The notes: generated by a model from the sequence alone, not told the origin. A stretch of 55,696 bases of DNA from Burkholderiaceae bacterium (GCA_023653025.1 JAMNXS010000010.1:1-55696); one strand, 5' to 3'; shown: positions 9,200 to 19,049, counted from the first letter of the stretch. Numbers and translations are program-made.

Positions 9200-10759
9200 A
9201 TGCAGTCCGGAATGAACGGTAGCCCCCGGTTGCCGATCCTGCTTGCGCTGTATGTCGCGGGCTGGATGTTGGCGCAGAGCCTTGCGGCGTCCAACCTCGA
9301 CGGCTATGCCGACATGCTGGAAAACTATGCATGGGGCCAGACCCTGGCCTGGGGGAGCTTCAAGCATCCGCCGCTGGTCGGCTGGATCGTCGGCCTCTGG
9401 TTCCGGCTGTTTCCGGCGCACGACAGCCTGTATTTTCTGCTGTCGTATTCGGCGGCGGCGGTCGGCCTGCTCGGCATTCACCGGCTGGCCGTGGCGACCG
9501 GCCTGGGCAGGTTGGCGGCGGCAGCGGTGTTGCTACAGATGTTCGCACTGCCTTACGGCACGCTGGCCGCCAAGTTCAACGCCAATACCGTGCTGCTGCC
9601 GCTCTGGCCGTGGGTCGCGTATGCGTGGTGGTCTTGTGTTCATGGCGAACGCCGGTCGTGGTCGATGCCGCTCGTGCTCGGCGCGACGGCGGCGCTGGCC
9701 ATGCTCGGCAAGTATTACAGCGGCGTGCTGCTGCTGGCGCTCGGCCTGCTGACCGTGGCCCTGCCCGAAGGGCGGCGCTGGCTGGGCACCGGCAAGCCGT
9801 GGCTGGCGCTGGGCGTGCTGCTGGCCTTGCTGCTGCCGCATCTGGCCTGGCTGGATTCGCATGACTACGTGACTTTCCGCTACCTCGGCGAACAGGGCGG
9901 CGAGGGCGTGGCGTGGGCGCAGCTGCTCAAGTTCATTGCCGCGCCCCTGCTGTACTGGGGCATTGCGCTGGCCGTATGCGTGGCCTGGTTCCACGACCGC
10001 CGTGTGCGCTGGTGGCGCCGGATCATTCTGGCCTGGCAGCCGCGCGGCTGGGGCGACGCCTTGTTCTGGGTCGCGATGCTGCCCTACGGGCTGACCTTGC
10101 TGTTCGGACTGTCGGGCATGGTCGAGTTGTCGTTGCCGTGGGCGATTCCGATCGGTTTCGGTTTTCCGCTCCTGTGGCTGCGCAACCTGTCGAGGCTCGA
10201 TGCCGGCACCGACGCCGGTGCAGGTGCAGGCGCAGATACCGGCGGTCCGCTACCGCTGCGCCAGTCGCTCGTCATTTTGCTGTCGCTCATGTTCGCCGGC
10301 GGCCTCGCCGAGGGCGTGCGCGTGGCGCTGCAGGGCGGTGAGATTGCCTATCTTCCGCGCCGCGAGGCCGCGCGCGAGCTGTTGTCCCGTTGGGATGCGC
10401 TCCATCCGGCCCGGCGGCCGGCCTGGGTTGGAGGGCTGTGGGCCGAGAATGCAGCCCTCGCTTTTTACGGCGACCCGGGCCTGCGCGTGATTCCCGGCAT
10501 GCCCGACGAGTTCCCGGCCAGCCTGGACCGCACCCTGGCCGCACGCTGGTCGGCCGAGCCAGGCCTGTTTTACTGCCCGCCGGTGGCGCGCCATCCCGGC
10601 GCACAGGCCGAATGCGAAGCCGACGCCCTGCGCTGGCTGCAGGGGCAGGGCCTGCCGGTGCAGAAGATTGAGTTCGACGCCAGCCGCTCCGGATGGCGCT
10701 TTCCGCGCGCCCGGCCCTTGCGCCATACCGCCTTTGTGGTCCTTCCTCAGTCGCGGTGA
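9200..10759 (+). CDS. GT39/ArnT-like membrane glycosyltransferase (PMT_2)
   Basis: The 519-residue integral membrane protein has roughly ten or more hydrophobic helices and a soluble C-terminal domain from about residue 385. The first periplasmic loop reads LDGYADMLENYAWG, then FKHPPLVGW, the arrangement of acidic residues and PPL-x-x-W found in dolichyl-phosphate-mannose or undecaprenyl-phosphate-sugar transferases of the PMT_2/ArnT type. Such enzymes move a sugar from a polyprenyl phosphate donor to lipid A, glycan or protein in the periplasm; the acceptor here cannot be told. ATG 9200 is preferred over the TTG one codon earlier, with AAAGGA seven bases upstream. A short Ala/Gly/Asp repeat (DAGTDAGAGAGAD) lies around residue 335, in a loop. 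Confidence 0.85.
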   Translation: MQSGMNGSPRLPILLALYVAGWMLAQSLAASNLDGYADMLENYAWGQTLAWGSFKHPPLVGWIVGLWFRLFPAHDSLYFLLSYSAAAVGLLGIHRLAVATGLGRLAAAAVLLQMFALPYGTLAAKFNANTVLLPLWPWVAYAWWSCVHGERRSWSMPLVLGATAALAMLGKYYSGVLLLALGLLTVALPEGRRWLGTGKPWLALGVLLALLLPHLAWLDSHDYVTFRYLGEQGGEGVAWAQLLKFIAAPLLYWGIALAVCVAWFHDRRVRWWRRIILAWQPRGWGDALFWVAMLPYGLTLLFGLSGMVELSLPWAIPIGFGFPLLWLRNLSRLDAGTDAGAGAGADTGGPLPLRQSLVILLSLMFAGGLAEGVRVALQGGEIAYLPRREAARELLSRWDALHPARRPAWVGGLWAENAALAFYGDPGLRVIPGMPDEFPASLDRTLAARWSAEPGLFYCPPVARHPGAQAECEADALRWLQGQGLPVQKIEFDASRSGWRFPRARPLRHTAFVVLPQSR

Positions 10760-10871
10760 GTCCGCCGGTGGCTGCGTGATACCATCCGCCGGCCGCTCGC
10801 CCCGGCCGGATGGGGCTTGATCCTGACCCATCCGAGAAGACAAGAAGACGACAAGACGACTGGAGGTCCCC

Positions 10872-11408
10872 ATGGCTTTTACCACCGAATCCCATCCCGG
10901 CGTGAGCGCTGACATCCCCGCCGCCTCGCGCGGCTTCGTGTTCAACCATTCGATGCTGCGCGTGAAAGATCCGGCAGTAGCGCTGGACTTCTACACGCGC
11001 ATCATGGGCATGCGCGTGCTGCGCAAGCTCGATTTCCCCGAGATGAAATTCTCGCTCTACTTCCTCGCCCGGGTCGAAGACGCATCGCAGGTGCCGGAGG
11101 AAGCCGGCGAGCGCACCGCATGGACGTTCAGCCAGCAGGGCATACTGGAACTGACGCACAACTGGGGCACCGAGAGCGACCCTGAATTCAAGTACCACGA
11201 CGGCAATGCTCAGCCGCAGGGCTTCGGCCACATCTGTTTCTCGGTGCCGGATCTGGCCGCCGCCGTCGCCTGGTTCGATTCCAACGGCGTCACTTACGTG
11301 AAGCGCCCCGAGCAGGGCAAGATGCGCGACGTCGCCTTCATCAAGGATCCGGACGGCTACTGGATCGAGATCGTCCAGCCCGATTTGCTCAAGCAGCTCG
11401 GCCGCTGA
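10872..11408 (+). CDS. gloA: Lactoylglutathione lyase (glyoxalase I)
   Basis: This enzyme converts the methylglyoxal-glutathione hemithioacetal to S-lactoylglutathione in the cytosol. The 178-residue protein is the longer form (about 175-185 residues), with the insertion between the two beta-alpha-beta modules (EDASQVPEEAGERTAWTF) seen in human and Pseudomonas GloA; this form is typically zinc-dependent, whereas the short E. coli type uses nickel. Metal ligands fall where expected: His26 (NHSMLRVKDP), Glu93 (ILELTHNWGTE), His120 (GFGHICFSVPD) and Glu166 (DGYWIEIVQPD). AGGTCCCC lies just before the start. It stands alone, next to the formaldehyde pathway, which also consumes glutathione adducts. 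Confidence 0.95.
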   Translation: MAFTTESHPGVSADIPAASRGFVFNHSMLRVKDPAVALDFYTRIMGMRVLRKLDFPEMKFSLYFLARVEDASQVPEEAGERTAWTFSQQGILELTHNWGTESDPEFKYHDGNAQPQGFGHICFSVPDLAAAVAWFDSNGVTYVKRPEQGKMRDVAFIKDPDGYWIEIVQPDLLKQLGR

Positions 11409-11691
11409 GGCATCGCCCGCCGGTCCGCGCCGCTGGACCGGCCGTTCGTCAATCCCCTTCAGGTCGTCCGGATTTTTTTGCGCCGCACGCCCGCCGCAAT
11501 GCCCCCCGCGCCGGCCATTTTCCGGTCGCCTGCCAACTTTTCGTGCTGTGACGCCGCATCAATCCTGGCCGCGAACCGCTATGCACCCGCCGGCCGCCGG
11601 TTTACTCTTTCTCGTCGGGCCCGCACCCGCGGTCATTGCCGCACTCTGCCCTGCCCAAACCAAACCCAAACCCATAGAGGAGACATCGACG

Positions 11692-12798
11692 ATGAAGACC
11701 CGGGCAGCAGTCGCATGGAAGGCGGGGGAGCCGCTGACGATCGAGGAACTCGACCTGGACGGACCGCGTGCGGGCGAGGTCATGATCGAGGTCAAGGCAA
11801 CCGGCATCTGCCACACCGACTGGTACACCTTGTCGGGAGCCGACCCCGAGGGCATTTTCCCGGCCGTGCTCGGCCACGAGGGTGCCGGCATCGTGATCGA
11901 GGCGGGGCCGGGCGTGCGCAGCGTGAAGACCGGCGACCATGTGATTCCGCTCTACACGCCCGAATGCCGGCAATGCAAGTTCTGCCTGTCGCGCAAGACC
12001 AACCTGTGCCAGGCCATCCGCGCCACCCAGCGCAAGGGACTGATGCCCGATGGCAGCGCGCGTTTCAGCCTCGATGGCAAGCCGGTCTTCCATTACATGG
12101 GTACGTCGACCTTCTCGAACTACATCGTGCTGCCCGAGATCGCCGTAGCGAAAATCCGCGAGGATGCGCCATTCGACAAGGCCTGCTACATCGGCTGCGG
12201 GGTGACCACCGGCGTCGGCGCGGTCGTGTTCTCGGCCAAGGTCGAGGCTGGCGCCAACGTGGTCGTATTCGGCCTCGGCGGCATCGGCCTGAACGTGATC
12301 CAGGCCGCGCGCATGGTCGGCGCGAACATGATTGTGGGCGTCGACATCAACCCGCAGCGCGAGGCCATCGCGCGCAAGTTCGGCATGACTCACTTCGTCA
12401 ACCCGAATGCCGTTGATAACCTGGTCGACCATCTGGTGCAACTGACCGACGGCGGCGCGGATTACTCGTTTGAGTGCATCGGCAACGTGAAGGTCATGCG
12501 CGCTGCGCTCGAGTGCTGCCACAAGGGCTGGGGTCAGTCCTTCATCATCGGCGTGGCGGCCGCCGGCGAGGAAATCAGCACGCGCCCGTTCCAGCTGGTC
12601 ACAGGCCGCCAGTGGAAGGGCTCGGCCTTCGGCGGCGCACGCGGACGCACCGACGTGCCGACCATCGTCGACTGGTACATGGAAGGCAAGCTGAACATCG
12701 ACGACCTGATCACGCATACCCTGCCGCTGGAACGGATCAACGAGGGCTTCGACCTGATGAAGCGCGGCGAATCGATCCGCTCCGTCGTCCTGTACTGA
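11692..12798 (+). CDS. frmA: S-(hydroxymethyl)glutathione dehydrogenase (class III ADH)
   Basis: This 368-residue enzyme oxidises S-hydroxymethylglutathione, formed spontaneously from formaldehyde and glutathione, to S-formylglutathione with NAD. The catalytic zinc site shows Cys40 (GICHTDWY) and His62 in GHEGAG. The structural zinc lobe has Cys92, Cys95, Cys98 and Cys106 (CRQCKFCLSRKTNLC). A Rossmann GLGGIGLNV follows, then the class-specific TGRQWKGSAFGGARGR. The frame stays open upstream to 11548, but that part is unlike the family; GAGGAG before 11692 and the family N-terminus MKTRAAVAWKAGEPL fix the start. fghA follows after 10 bases, so the two steps of formaldehyde oxidation are co-transcribed. 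The 282-base gap before it holds no recognisable gene. Confidence 0.96.
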   Translation: MKTRAAVAWKAGEPLTIEELDLDGPRAGEVMIEVKATGICHTDWYTLSGADPEGIFPAVLGHEGAGIVIEAGPGVRSVKTGDHVIPLYTPECRQCKFCLSRKTNLCQAIRATQRKGLMPDGSARFSLDGKPVFHYMGTSTFSNYIVLPEIAVAKIREDAPFDKACYIGCGVTTGVGAVVFSAKVEAGANVVVFGLGGIGLNVIQAARMVGANMIVGVDINPQREAIARKFGMTHFVNPNAVDNLVDHLVQLTDGGADYSFECIGNVKVMRAALECCHKGWGQSFIIGVAAAGEEISTRPFQLVTGRQWKGSAFGGARGRTDVPTIVDWYMEGKLNIDDLITHTLPLERINEGFDLMKRGESIRSVVLY

Positions 12799-12808
12799 AG
12801 GGCCGGCC

Positions 12809-13657
12809 ATGATCGAGCGTATCAGCGAGCAGCGCTGCTTCGGCGGCGTGCAGGGCTATTACCGCCACCAGTCACGCGTGACCGGCCTGCCGATGCGCTT
12901 TTCGGTATTCCACCCGCCCAGCGAGAGCCACGAGCGGGTGCCGGTGCTCATCTGGCTGGCGGGTCTCACCTGCACCGAGGAGACCTTCATGATCAAGGCC
13001 GGCGCGCAGCGGCTGGCCGCCGAATGCGGGATCATGCTGGTGGCGCCCGACACGAGCCCGCGCGGTACCGGCATAGCCGGCGCGACCGGCGACTGGGAGT
13101 TCGGCGAGGGCGCGGGCTTCTGGCTGGATGCGGAAAAGGCGCCGTGGTCCGCCCATTTCCGCATGGAGAGCTATTTGCTCGACGAATTGCTGCCGCTGGT
13201 ATTCGACCAGTTCAATGACGATCACGACCGGCTCGGCATCTTCGGGCATTCGATGGGCGGGCATGGTGCGCTGACGCTGGCATTCCGCCATCCGGGCCGC
13301 TTCCGTTCGGTGTCGGCGTTCGCGCCGATCTCGTCGCCCTGCCGCTGCCCATGGGGGAGGAAAGCCTTCTCTGCTTACCTTGGCGACGATGCCGCCGACT
13401 GGGCTCGGCATGACGCGGCCGAACTGATCCGCGCGCGCGGCGCACCGCTGTTCGACGACATCCTCGTCGACCAGGGGAGCGACGACAAATTCCTGCACGA
13501 CCAGCTGCTGCCACGGGAGCTTGAATCGGCCTGCCGCGATGCCGGACAGCCGCTGACGCTGCGGATGCAGCCGGGCTACGACCACAGCTACTACTTCATC
13601 CAGAGCTTCATCGAAGACCACCTGAGATTCCACCGGCGTGCGCTGGCGGCCGGCTGA
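12809..13657 (+). CDS. fghA: S-formylglutathione hydrolase
   Basis: This cytosolic alpha/beta hydrolase (esterase D family, 282 residues) splits S-formylglutathione to formate and glutathione, the second step after FrmA. The nucleophile is Ser148 in GHSMGG. The oxyanion-side motif is WLAGLTCTEETF (residues 49-60). The acid and base are in DQGSDDKFL and GYDHSYYF near residues 226 and 260. The PDTSPRGTG loop is typical of the family. It starts 10 bases after frmA. Its stop lies three bases from the stop of cysB on the opposite strand, leaving no room for a terminator between the convergent genes. Confidence 0.96.
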   Translation: MIERISEQRCFGGVQGYYRHQSRVTGLPMRFSVFHPPSESHERVPVLIWLAGLTCTEETFMIKAGAQRLAAECGIMLVAPDTSPRGTGIAGATGDWEFGEGAGFWLDAEKAPWSAHFRMESYLLDELLPLVFDQFNDDHDRLGIFGHSMGGHGALTLAFRHPGRFRSVSAFAPISSPCRCPWGRKAFSAYLGDDAADWARHDAAELIRARGAPLFDDILVDQGSDDKFLHDQLLPRELESACRDAGQPLTLRMQPGYDHSYYFIQSFIEDHLRFHRRALAAG

Positions 13658-13660
13658 GCA

Positions 13661-14584
13661 TCAGCGCCGCCAGCTTACCGCCGCGGCCAGCTCGTCCAGC
13701 GACAGTTTTGGCGCCAGCTGCCGGATGAAATCGACCGCATACTCGCGCAGGAAAGCGCCGCGCCGCACGGCGACCCGTGTGACATTGGGGGCAAACAGAT
13801 GGTTGGCGCGGATGGCCTGCAAGCCCTTCGGCAGCTGCTCCGCCGCCATCGACGCGACGAGGCCCACGCCGAGATCCATCGCGACATACTGCTGGATGAC
13901 GTCGGAATCCATCGCGGTCAGCACGACGTCGGGCACGATCTGCTTCGCGCCGAAGGCGTCATCGATGTGGCTGCGGCCGGTGAAGCCCTGGTCATAGGTG
14001 ATCAGCGGATAGCTGGCCAGATGGTCGAGCGTGACCCGCTTGCGCTCGAGCAGCGGATGGCCGTCGGGCACCACGATCACATGGTGCCACTCGTAACAGG
14101 GAAAGGACACCAGCCCGTCGAAGCGCGACAGGCCTTCGGTCGCGATGCCGATGTCGGCCTTGCCCGACAACACCCATTCAGCGATGTGCTCGGGCGCGCT
14201 CTGCTGCAGCGCGATCCGCACCTGCGGGAAGGCGGCGCGGAAGCGCTGCACGGCCTTCGGCAGCACGTAACGGGTCTGCGTGTGGGTCGCGGCCACCGAT
14301 AGCGTGCCGGTGGTCTGGCCCGAGAAAGTCTCGCCGGCGCGCTGCAGGTTCTCGGCCTCGAGCAGCAGCCGCTCGACGATCTGCAGCACTTCCTTGCCGG
14401 GCTCGGTCAGCCCCGTCAGGCGCTTGCCGTTGCGCTCGAAGATGTCGATGCCGAGTTCTTCCTCGAGCTCGCGGATCTGGCGGCTGACGCCGGGCTGCGA
14501 CGTGAACAGGGCATTCGCGACTTCGGTCAGGTTGAAACCGCGCCGTACCGCTTCTCGCACCGACCTCAATTGCTGGAAATTCAT
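13661..14584 (-). CDS. cysB: CysB-type LysR regulator of sulfur assimilation
   Basis: The 307-residue protein has an N-terminal winged HTH (MNFQQLRSVREAVRRGFNL, then LFTSQPGVSRQIRELEEELG at about residues 27-46) and a long LysR effector domain. The RQIRELEEELGIDIFERNGKR stretch, TQTRYVLP around residue 100 and TAMDSDVIQQYVAMDLGVGLVA are characteristic of CysB/Cbl, which sense O- or N-acetylserine, thiosulfate or sulfate and activate sulfate uptake genes. It is the last gene of the cysT-cysW-cysA run (24 bases after cysA, same strand), so the regulator is transcribed with the transporter it probably controls. CysB versus Cbl cannot be fully separated by sequence alone. Confidence 0.93.
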   Translation of the reverse strand: MNFQQLRSVREAVRRGFNLTEVANALFTSQPGVSRQIRELEEELGIDIFERNGKRLTGLTEPGKEVLQIVERLLLEAENLQRAGETFSGQTTGTLSVAATHTQTRYVLPKAVQRFRAAFPQVRIALQQSAPEHIAEWVLSGKADIGIATEGLSRFDGLVSFPCYEWHHVIVVPDGHPLLERKRVTLDHLASYPLITYDQGFTGRSHIDDAFGAKQIVPDVVLTAMDSDVIQQYVAMDLGVGLVASMAAEQLPKGLQAIRANHLFAPNVTRVAVRRGAFLREYAVDFIRQLAPKLSLDELAAAVSWRR

Positions 14585-14608
14585 CGCGGCCTCCGTGTCA
14601 TCAGCGCG

Positions 14609-15676
14609 TCAGACGGCTTCATCGAGGAAGACGCGCACGCGCTTGGGCTTGACATGCACGGTCGCGCCCGGCTTCAGGTTCAGCTTTGCGAACTGCTCGG
14701 TCGGCAGCACGGCCTCGATCAGGCTGCCGTCGTCGCTGCGTTCGAGCTCGAGCTGGGCGAGCGGTCCGATCGCATGCGCGCGCTTGAGCTCGGCCAAGAT
14801 GCCCTCGCCATCCGGCGTGTAGGGCACGATATCGAGCTCATGCGGCCGCACATAGCCGACACCGGCCGCGTCGCGCGCATGGCTGTGGTCGGGCACCGGC
14901 AGCGAGGCGTCGCCGGCGGCCAGCACGCCCTCGTGCACGCGGCCATGGAACAGGTTCACGTTGCCGAGGAAGCCGTAAACAAAAGGCGTAGCCGGATGGT
15001 TGTAGACCTCGTCCGGCGCGCCGACCTGCTCGACCTTGCCGCGGTTCATCAGTACGACGCGATCGGCCACCTCAAGTGCTTCCTCCTGATCATGCGTGAC
15101 GAAGATGCTGGTCACATGCAGCTCGTCATGCAGGCGGCGCAGCCAGCGCCGCAGCTCCTTGCGCACCTTCGCATCCAGCGCGCCGAAAGGTTCGTCCAGC
15201 AGCAGCACGCGCGGCTCCACCGCCAGCGCGCGCGCCAGCGCGATGCGCTGCCGCTGTCCGCCGGAGAGTTGCGACGGGTAGCGGTCGGCCAGCCAGTCGA
15301 GCTGCACCAGCGACAGCAGCTGCATCACCTTCTCGCGTATCTCCTTTTCCGACGGGCGCAGGTGACGCGGCTTGACGCGCAGGCCGAAGGCGATGTTCTC
15401 GAATACGCTCAGATGTTTGAACAGCGCGTAGTGCTGGAACACGAAGCCGACCTGCCGTTCGCGCACGTGGCGCACCGACGCATCTTCGCCATCGAGTATC
15501 ACCTGGCCGCGATCGGGCTGCTCGAGGCCGGCGATCACGCGCAGCAGCGTGGTCTTGCCGCAGCCGGACGGGCCGAGCAGCGCCGTCAGTTCGCCGGTCG
15601 GGAAGTCCAGCGACACATTGTCCAGCGCGACGAAGTCGCCGAAGCGCTTGCCGATATTCCTGACTTCAATGCTCAT
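14609..15676 (-). CDS. cysA: Sulfate/thiosulfate ABC transporter ATPase
   Basis: This is the ATP-hydrolysing subunit of the CysTWA-Sbp importer, 355 residues, at the inner face of the inner membrane. Walker A is GPSGCGKTT (residues 35-43), the signature LSGGQ (137-141), Walker B VLLLDEP (157-163), and the switch His follows in VTHDQEEA. The C-terminal 110 residues form the TOBE-like regulatory domain ([13 protein letters not shown]). The start at 15676 ([12 protein letters not shown]) is supported by GAGGAG eight bases upstream; the open frame before it is not family-like. Its start overlaps the end of cysW by 11 bases, implying translational coupling. Confidence 0.96.
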   Translation of the reverse strand: MSIEVRNIGKRFGDFVALDNVSLDFPTGELTALLGPSGCGKTTLLRVIAGLEQPDRGQVILDGEDASVRHVRERQVGFVFQHYALFKHLSVFENIAFGLRVKPRHLRPSEKEIREKVMQLLSLVQLDWLADRYPSQLSGGQRQRIALARALAVEPRVLLLDEPFGALDAKVRKELRRWLRRLHDELHVTSIFVTHDQEEALEVADRVVLMNRGKVEQVGAPDEVYNHPATPFVYGFLGNVNLFHGRVHEGVLAAGDASLPVPDHSHARDAAGVGYVRPHELDIVPYTPDGEGILAELKRAHAIGPLAQLELERSDDGSLIEAVLPTEQFAKLNLKPGATVHVKPKRVRVFLDEAV

Positions 15677-16580
15677 GATGCATCTCCTCGCGGGCGCTGT
15701 CGGTCTCGTGACGGACGCGCCATTCAATGAAAGACTTCAGGGCCAGCGTGACCAGCGCCAGCAGGGCCAGCAGCGAGGCCACGGCGAAGGCAGCTGCAAA
15801 GTTGTACTCGTTGTACAGGATCTCGACCTGCAGCGGCATCGTGTTGGTCTCGCCGCGGATGTGGCCGGACACCACCGACACCGCGCCGAACTCACCCATC
15901 GCCCGCGCATTGCAGAGAATGACGCCGTACAGCAGGCCCCAGCGGATATTCGGCAGCGTCACATGCCAGAAGGTACGCCAGCCGGAGGCACCGAGCACCA
16001 GCGCGGCTTCTTCTTCCTCGGTACCCTGCGACTGCATCAGCGGGATCAGTTCGCGCGCGACGAAGGGGAAGGTCACGAACACGGTGGCCAGCACCATGCC
16101 GGGTACTGCGAACAGGATCTGTATGTCATGCTCCATCAGCCACGCGCCGAACCAGCCGTGCGCGCCGAACAGCAGCACATAGATCAGGCCCGAGATTACC
16201 GGCGAGACGGAGAAGGGCAGGTCGATCAGCGTCAGCAGCAGGCTCTTGCCGCGGAACTCGAACTTCGCGATCGCCCACGACGCGGCCACACCAAAGACCA
16301 GGTTGGCCGGCACGGCGATGGCGGCAATCGTCAGCGTCAGCTTGATCGCATGCCAGGCATCGTCGTCGACGATGGCGATGAGGTAGGCGTCCCAGCCCTT
16401 CTTCAACGCCTCGGTGAACACCACCGCCAGCGGCACCAGCAGGAACAGGAAGGCGAAGGCCAGCGCGATGCCGATCAGCAGCAGGCGCACCCATGCCGGC
16501 TCGGAAGTCGCCGCCGGCACATAGGGCGGCTCGATGCGCGCCACTGCCGGCGGCGCGAGCGGGGAGGCGGCGGCGCTCAT
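15666..16580 (-). CDS. cysW: Sulfate ABC transporter permease CysW
   Basis: The 304-residue inner-membrane permease has six helices and the EAA loop ([25 protein letters not shown]), which couples to CysA. The tail [22 protein letters not shown] is typical of CysW. The start is placed at 16580, with AGGAGG four bases before ATG; a Met 33 bases upstream is open but has no such site. Its ATG overlaps the cysT stop in the form ATGA, so it is coupled to cysT. Confidence 0.95.
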   Translation of the reverse strand: MSAAASPLAPPAVARIEPPYVPAATSEPAWVRLLLIGIALAFAFLFLLVPLAVVFTEALKKGWDAYLIAIVDDDAWHAIKLTLTIAAIAVPANLVFGVAASWAIAKFEFRGKSLLLTLIDLPFSVSPVISGLIYVLLFGAHGWFGAWLMEHDIQILFAVPGMVLATVFVTFPFVARELIPLMQSQGTEEEEAALVLGASGWRTFWHVTLPNIRWGLLYGVILCNARAMGEFGAVSVVSGHIRGETNTMPLQVEILYNEYNFAAAFAVASLLALLALVTLALKSFIEWRVRHETDSAREEMHHEH

Positions 16581-17440
16581 CGTGCCTCCTTGCTGCTGCG
16601 CTTGCGCATCCATGCCTGCAGCAGGTTGATCGCGAACAGCATCACGAACGATACCGACAGCATCACCACGGCAATCGCCGTCGCGCCCTGGTAGTCGTAT
16701 TGTTCGAGCTTGGTGATGATCAGCAGCGGCGTGATTTCTGACACCATCGGCATGTTGCCAGCGATGAAGATCACCGACCCATATTCGCCGGTGGCGCGTG
16801 CGAAGGCCAGCGCGAAGCCGGTCAGTGTCGCCGGCAGGATGGCCGGGAGGATCACCTTCGCGAACGTCTGCAGGCGCGACGCGCCGAGGCTGGCGGCGGC
16901 TTCTTCGAGCTCGCGCTCGGCTTCCTCCAGCACCGGCTGCACGGTACGCACGACGAAGGGCAAGCCGATGAACACCAGTGCAATCGCCACGCCGATCGGC
17001 GTGAACGCGATCTTGACGCCATAGGGCTCGAAGACCTGGCCGATCCAGCCCTTGCCCGAGTACAGCGCCGTCAGTGCGATGCCGGCGACGGCGGTCGGCA
17101 GCGCGAACGGCAGATCGACGAAAGCATCGAGCAGCTTCTTGCCCGGGAATTCATAGCGTACCAGCACCCACGCGAGGATGCTGCCGAAAACCGCATTCAC
17201 CGCCGCGGCCGCCAGCGCGGCGCCGAAGCTCAACCGGTAGGAGGCGACCACGCGCGGCGAGCTGACCGTGGACCAGAACGCGTCCCAGGTCATGGCCAGC
17301 GTGTTGAAAACCAGCGCCGACAGCGGAATCAGCACGATCAGTGACAGGTACAGGATAGAGAAGCCGAGCGACAGCGAGAAGCCTGGCAGCACGCGCGTAC
17401 CTCGTTGCCGGGCCGGCGCGGCGAAAACAGCGGAGCTCAT
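16577..17440 (-). CDS. cysT: Sulfate ABC transporter permease CysT (CysU)
   Basis: The 287-residue inner-membrane permease pairs with CysW. The N-terminal [21 protein letters not shown] is the usual first helix of CysT. The EAA loop is [21 protein letters not shown], and [19 protein letters not shown] is the family signature. It is the first gene of the cysT-cysW-cysA-cysB run on the minus strand. The upstream gap of 408 bases separates it from sbp and holds a dispersed double-hairpin repeat and an AT-rich segment near 17460-17530 that probably contains its promoter. Confidence 0.95.
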   Translation of the reverse strand: MSSAVFAAPARQRGTRVLPGFSLSLGFSILYLSLIVLIPLSALVFNTLAMTWDAFWSTVSSPRVVASYRLSFGAALAAAAVNAVFGSILAWVLVRYEFPGKKLLDAFVDLPFALPTAVAGIALTALYSGKGWIGQVFEPYGVKIAFTPIGVAIALVFIGLPFVVRTVQPVLEEAERELEEAAASLGASRLQTFAKVILPAILPATLTGFALAFARATGEYGSVIFIAGNMPMVSEITPLLIITKLEQYDYQGATAIAVVMLSVSFVMLFAINLLQAWMRKRSSKEAR

Positions 17441-17501
17441 GGGACTTTTATGGTTTTTCTGGCGGTGGAGGGCGCATTATTGAAAAGATTTGTTATGAAT
17501 A

Positions 17502-17509
17502 GAACGAAT
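17502..17509. promoter_or_regulatory. Possible CysB site upstream of cysT
   Basis: The octamer GAACGAAT in an AT-rich stretch 60 bases before cysT is repeated upstream of sbp at 18907. Two sulfate-uptake promoters sharing it suggests a CysB-type activator site, but CysB sites are poorly conserved and this is only a pattern match by eye. Confidence 0.3.
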
Positions 17510-17560
17510 TTTTGGGTATTTCTTTAGAAGGTTTTTGCATAAAGAAGGTCAAGAGGCATT

Positions 17561-17592
17561 GCGGATTTCCGCAGCGGCTGACTCCGCCCAAC
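17561..17592. repeat. Partial arm of the dispersed hairpin repeat
   Basis: GCGGATTTCCGCAGCGG followed by CTGACTCCGCCCA is a diverged single arm of the repeat family found complete at 17622. It lies 30 bases before the full copy, so this gap carries one and a half elements. The 408-base gap 17441-17848 holds no credible gene. Confidence 0.5.
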
Positions 17593-17621
17593 CGATCGAT
17601 GGAGGTCTCGGGTGCGTTGAT

Positions 17622-17711
17622 GGCGGATTTCGCTGCGCTCAATCCGCCCTACGAGTCGACCGTGTTCAGGCTTGATACGTAGGGCGGAGTGAGCCGCAGG
17701 CGAAATCCGCC
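17622..17711. repeat. Dispersed double-hairpin repeat, copy 1
   Basis: The left arm GGCGGATTTCGCTGCGCTC-AATCCGCCCTACG (17622-17653) faces an inverted right arm CGTAGGGCGGAGTGAGCC-GCAGGCGAAATCCGCC (17678-17711). Each arm can fold alone (GGCGGAT/ATCCGCC) and the pair can fold together. The same element recurs at 23289, 38204 and 53370, with a solo arm at 27914. It lies between sbp and cysT. Confidence 0.85.
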
Positions 17712-17848
17712 GCAACCTCGCCGCACAATAAAACTGCCGTCCCCGGGAAAACCCGTCGCCGGCGCAAGGGAAAGGAGTCTATGTCGATAAATCAGACAGC
17801 GAGCTGACAGCGTGCCACGATAGAGCCCTCACTCCGGCCAGCGCATGC

Positions 17849-18850
17849 CTACCTGGCGGTATAGAGTCGGTCGAACAGTCCGCCGTCGGCAAAGTGGGCC
17901 TTCTGCGCCTTGGCCCAGCCGCCGGCCACTTCGTCTATGGTCAGCAGCTTCAGCTTCGGGAATTGCGACGCATACTTCTTCGCGACCTTGTCGTCGGTCG
18001 GTCGGTAGTAGTTCTGCGCCGCGATTGACTGTCCCTCCTCCGAGTACAGGTAGTGCAGGTAAGCCTCGGCCAGCTTGCGCGTGCCGCGTCGATCGACCAC
18101 CTTGTCGACCAGGGCCACCGGCGGCTCGGCCAGGATGCTCAGCGACGGGACGATGATCTCGACCTTGTCCGGCCCCAGTTCCTTGATCGCCAGCAGCGCC
18201 TCGTTTTCCCAGGTGATCAGCACGTCGCCGATGCCGCGCTCGACGAAGGTCGTGGTCGAGCCGCGCGCGCCGGAGTCGAGCACCGGCACGTTCTTGTAGA
18301 CCTTGCCGAGAAAATCCTGCGCGCTCTTCTCGCTGCCGCCCGGCTGCTTCAGCGCATAGCCCCAGGCTGCCAGGTAGTTCCAGCGGGCGCCACCCGAGGT
18401 CTTCGGGTTTGGCGTGATGACGGCGATGCCGGGCTTGGCGAGATCGTTCCAGTCCTTGATGCCTTTCGGGTTGCCCTTGCGGACGAGGAAGACGATGGTG
18501 GAGGTAAAGGGCGCGCTGTTGTGCGGCAGGCGCTTCTGCCAGTCTTTCGCGATCAGGCCGCGCTGCGCGATCTCGTCAACGTCATAGGCCAGCGCCAGCG
18601 TGACCACGTCGGCCGCGAGGCCATCAATCACGGCACGCGCCTGCTTGCCCGAGCCGCCGTGCGACTGCTTGAGCTTGGCACCCTCGCCGACCGCCTTTTT
18701 CCAGTGCGCGGCAAACGCCTTGTTGAAGTCCTGGTAGAGCTCGCGTGTCGGATCATACGAAACATTCAGCAGCGAGACCTCCGCCGAGTGCAGCGGCAGC
18801 GACCCGGCTGCCAGCAGCGCCAGCGCGGCGATGATTTTTTTGAACGGCAT
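17849..18850 (-). CDS. sbp: Sulfate-binding periplasmic protein
   Basis: The 333-residue solute-binding protein delivers sulfate to CysTWA. It has a Sec signal peptide ([23 protein letters not shown], cleavage near residue 23). The sulfate-pocket motifs are present: [47 protein letters not shown] and [19 protein letters not shown]. These match Sbp/CysP of Proteobacteria. It lies upstream of cysT on the same strand but is separated by 408 bases with a hairpin repeat, so it may have its own transcript with adjustable read-through. A GAAC-N6-GTTC site lies 57 bases upstream. Confidence 0.95.
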   Translation of the reverse strand: MPFKKIIAALALLAAGSLPLHSAEVSLLNVSYDPTRELYQDFNKAFAAHWKKAVGEGAKLKQSHGGSGKQARAVIDGLAADVVTLALAYDVDEIAQRGLIAKDWQKRLPHNSAPFTSTIVFLVRKGNPKGIKDWNDLAKPGIAVITPNPKTSGGARWNYLAAWGYALKQPGGSEKSAQDFLGKVYKNVPVLDSGARGSTTTFVERGIGDVLITWENEALLAIKELGPDKVEIIVPSLSILAEPPVALVDKVVDRRGTRKLAEAYLHYLYSEEGQSIAAQNYYRPTDDKVAKKYASQFPKLKLLTIDEVAGGWAKAQKAHFADGGLFDRLYTAR

Positions 18851-18906
18851 GTTGTGCTCCCTGGTGGTTCGGAACGGCGCAGCTTAAGTTTCTGCAAACC
18901 TGATGG

Positions 18907-18920
18907 GAACGAATAAGTTC
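18907..18920. promoter_or_regulatory. Possible CysB site upstream of sbp
   Basis: GAAC-GAATAA-GTTC forms a short inverted repeat in the AT-rich leader of sbp, and its first eight bases match the octamer before cysT. It is a candidate activator site in the gap shared with the divergent acyl-CoA ligase gene. Confidence 0.35.
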
Positions 18921-19049
18921 GTACTTCCTTATGCGTTTTTTGTTCGGATCGGCGGACGCTGCCGGTTTTGAGCCTACAATTTCGGCTTTGCGCCGACGAA
19001 GCCCGCGCCGGCTGGCCAGCGTGCGACCGGCAAGACAACGGAGACAGGC

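Noticed and set aside
11548-11691. 48-codon N-terminal extension of frmA
   Set aside because: Not similar to the family; GAGGAG and the conserved N-terminus place the start at 11692.
14570-15730. 386-codon plus-strand ORF
   Set aside because: It is the complement of cysA, which has all ABC ATPase motifs; the plus-strand product is low-complexity His/Gln/Arg.
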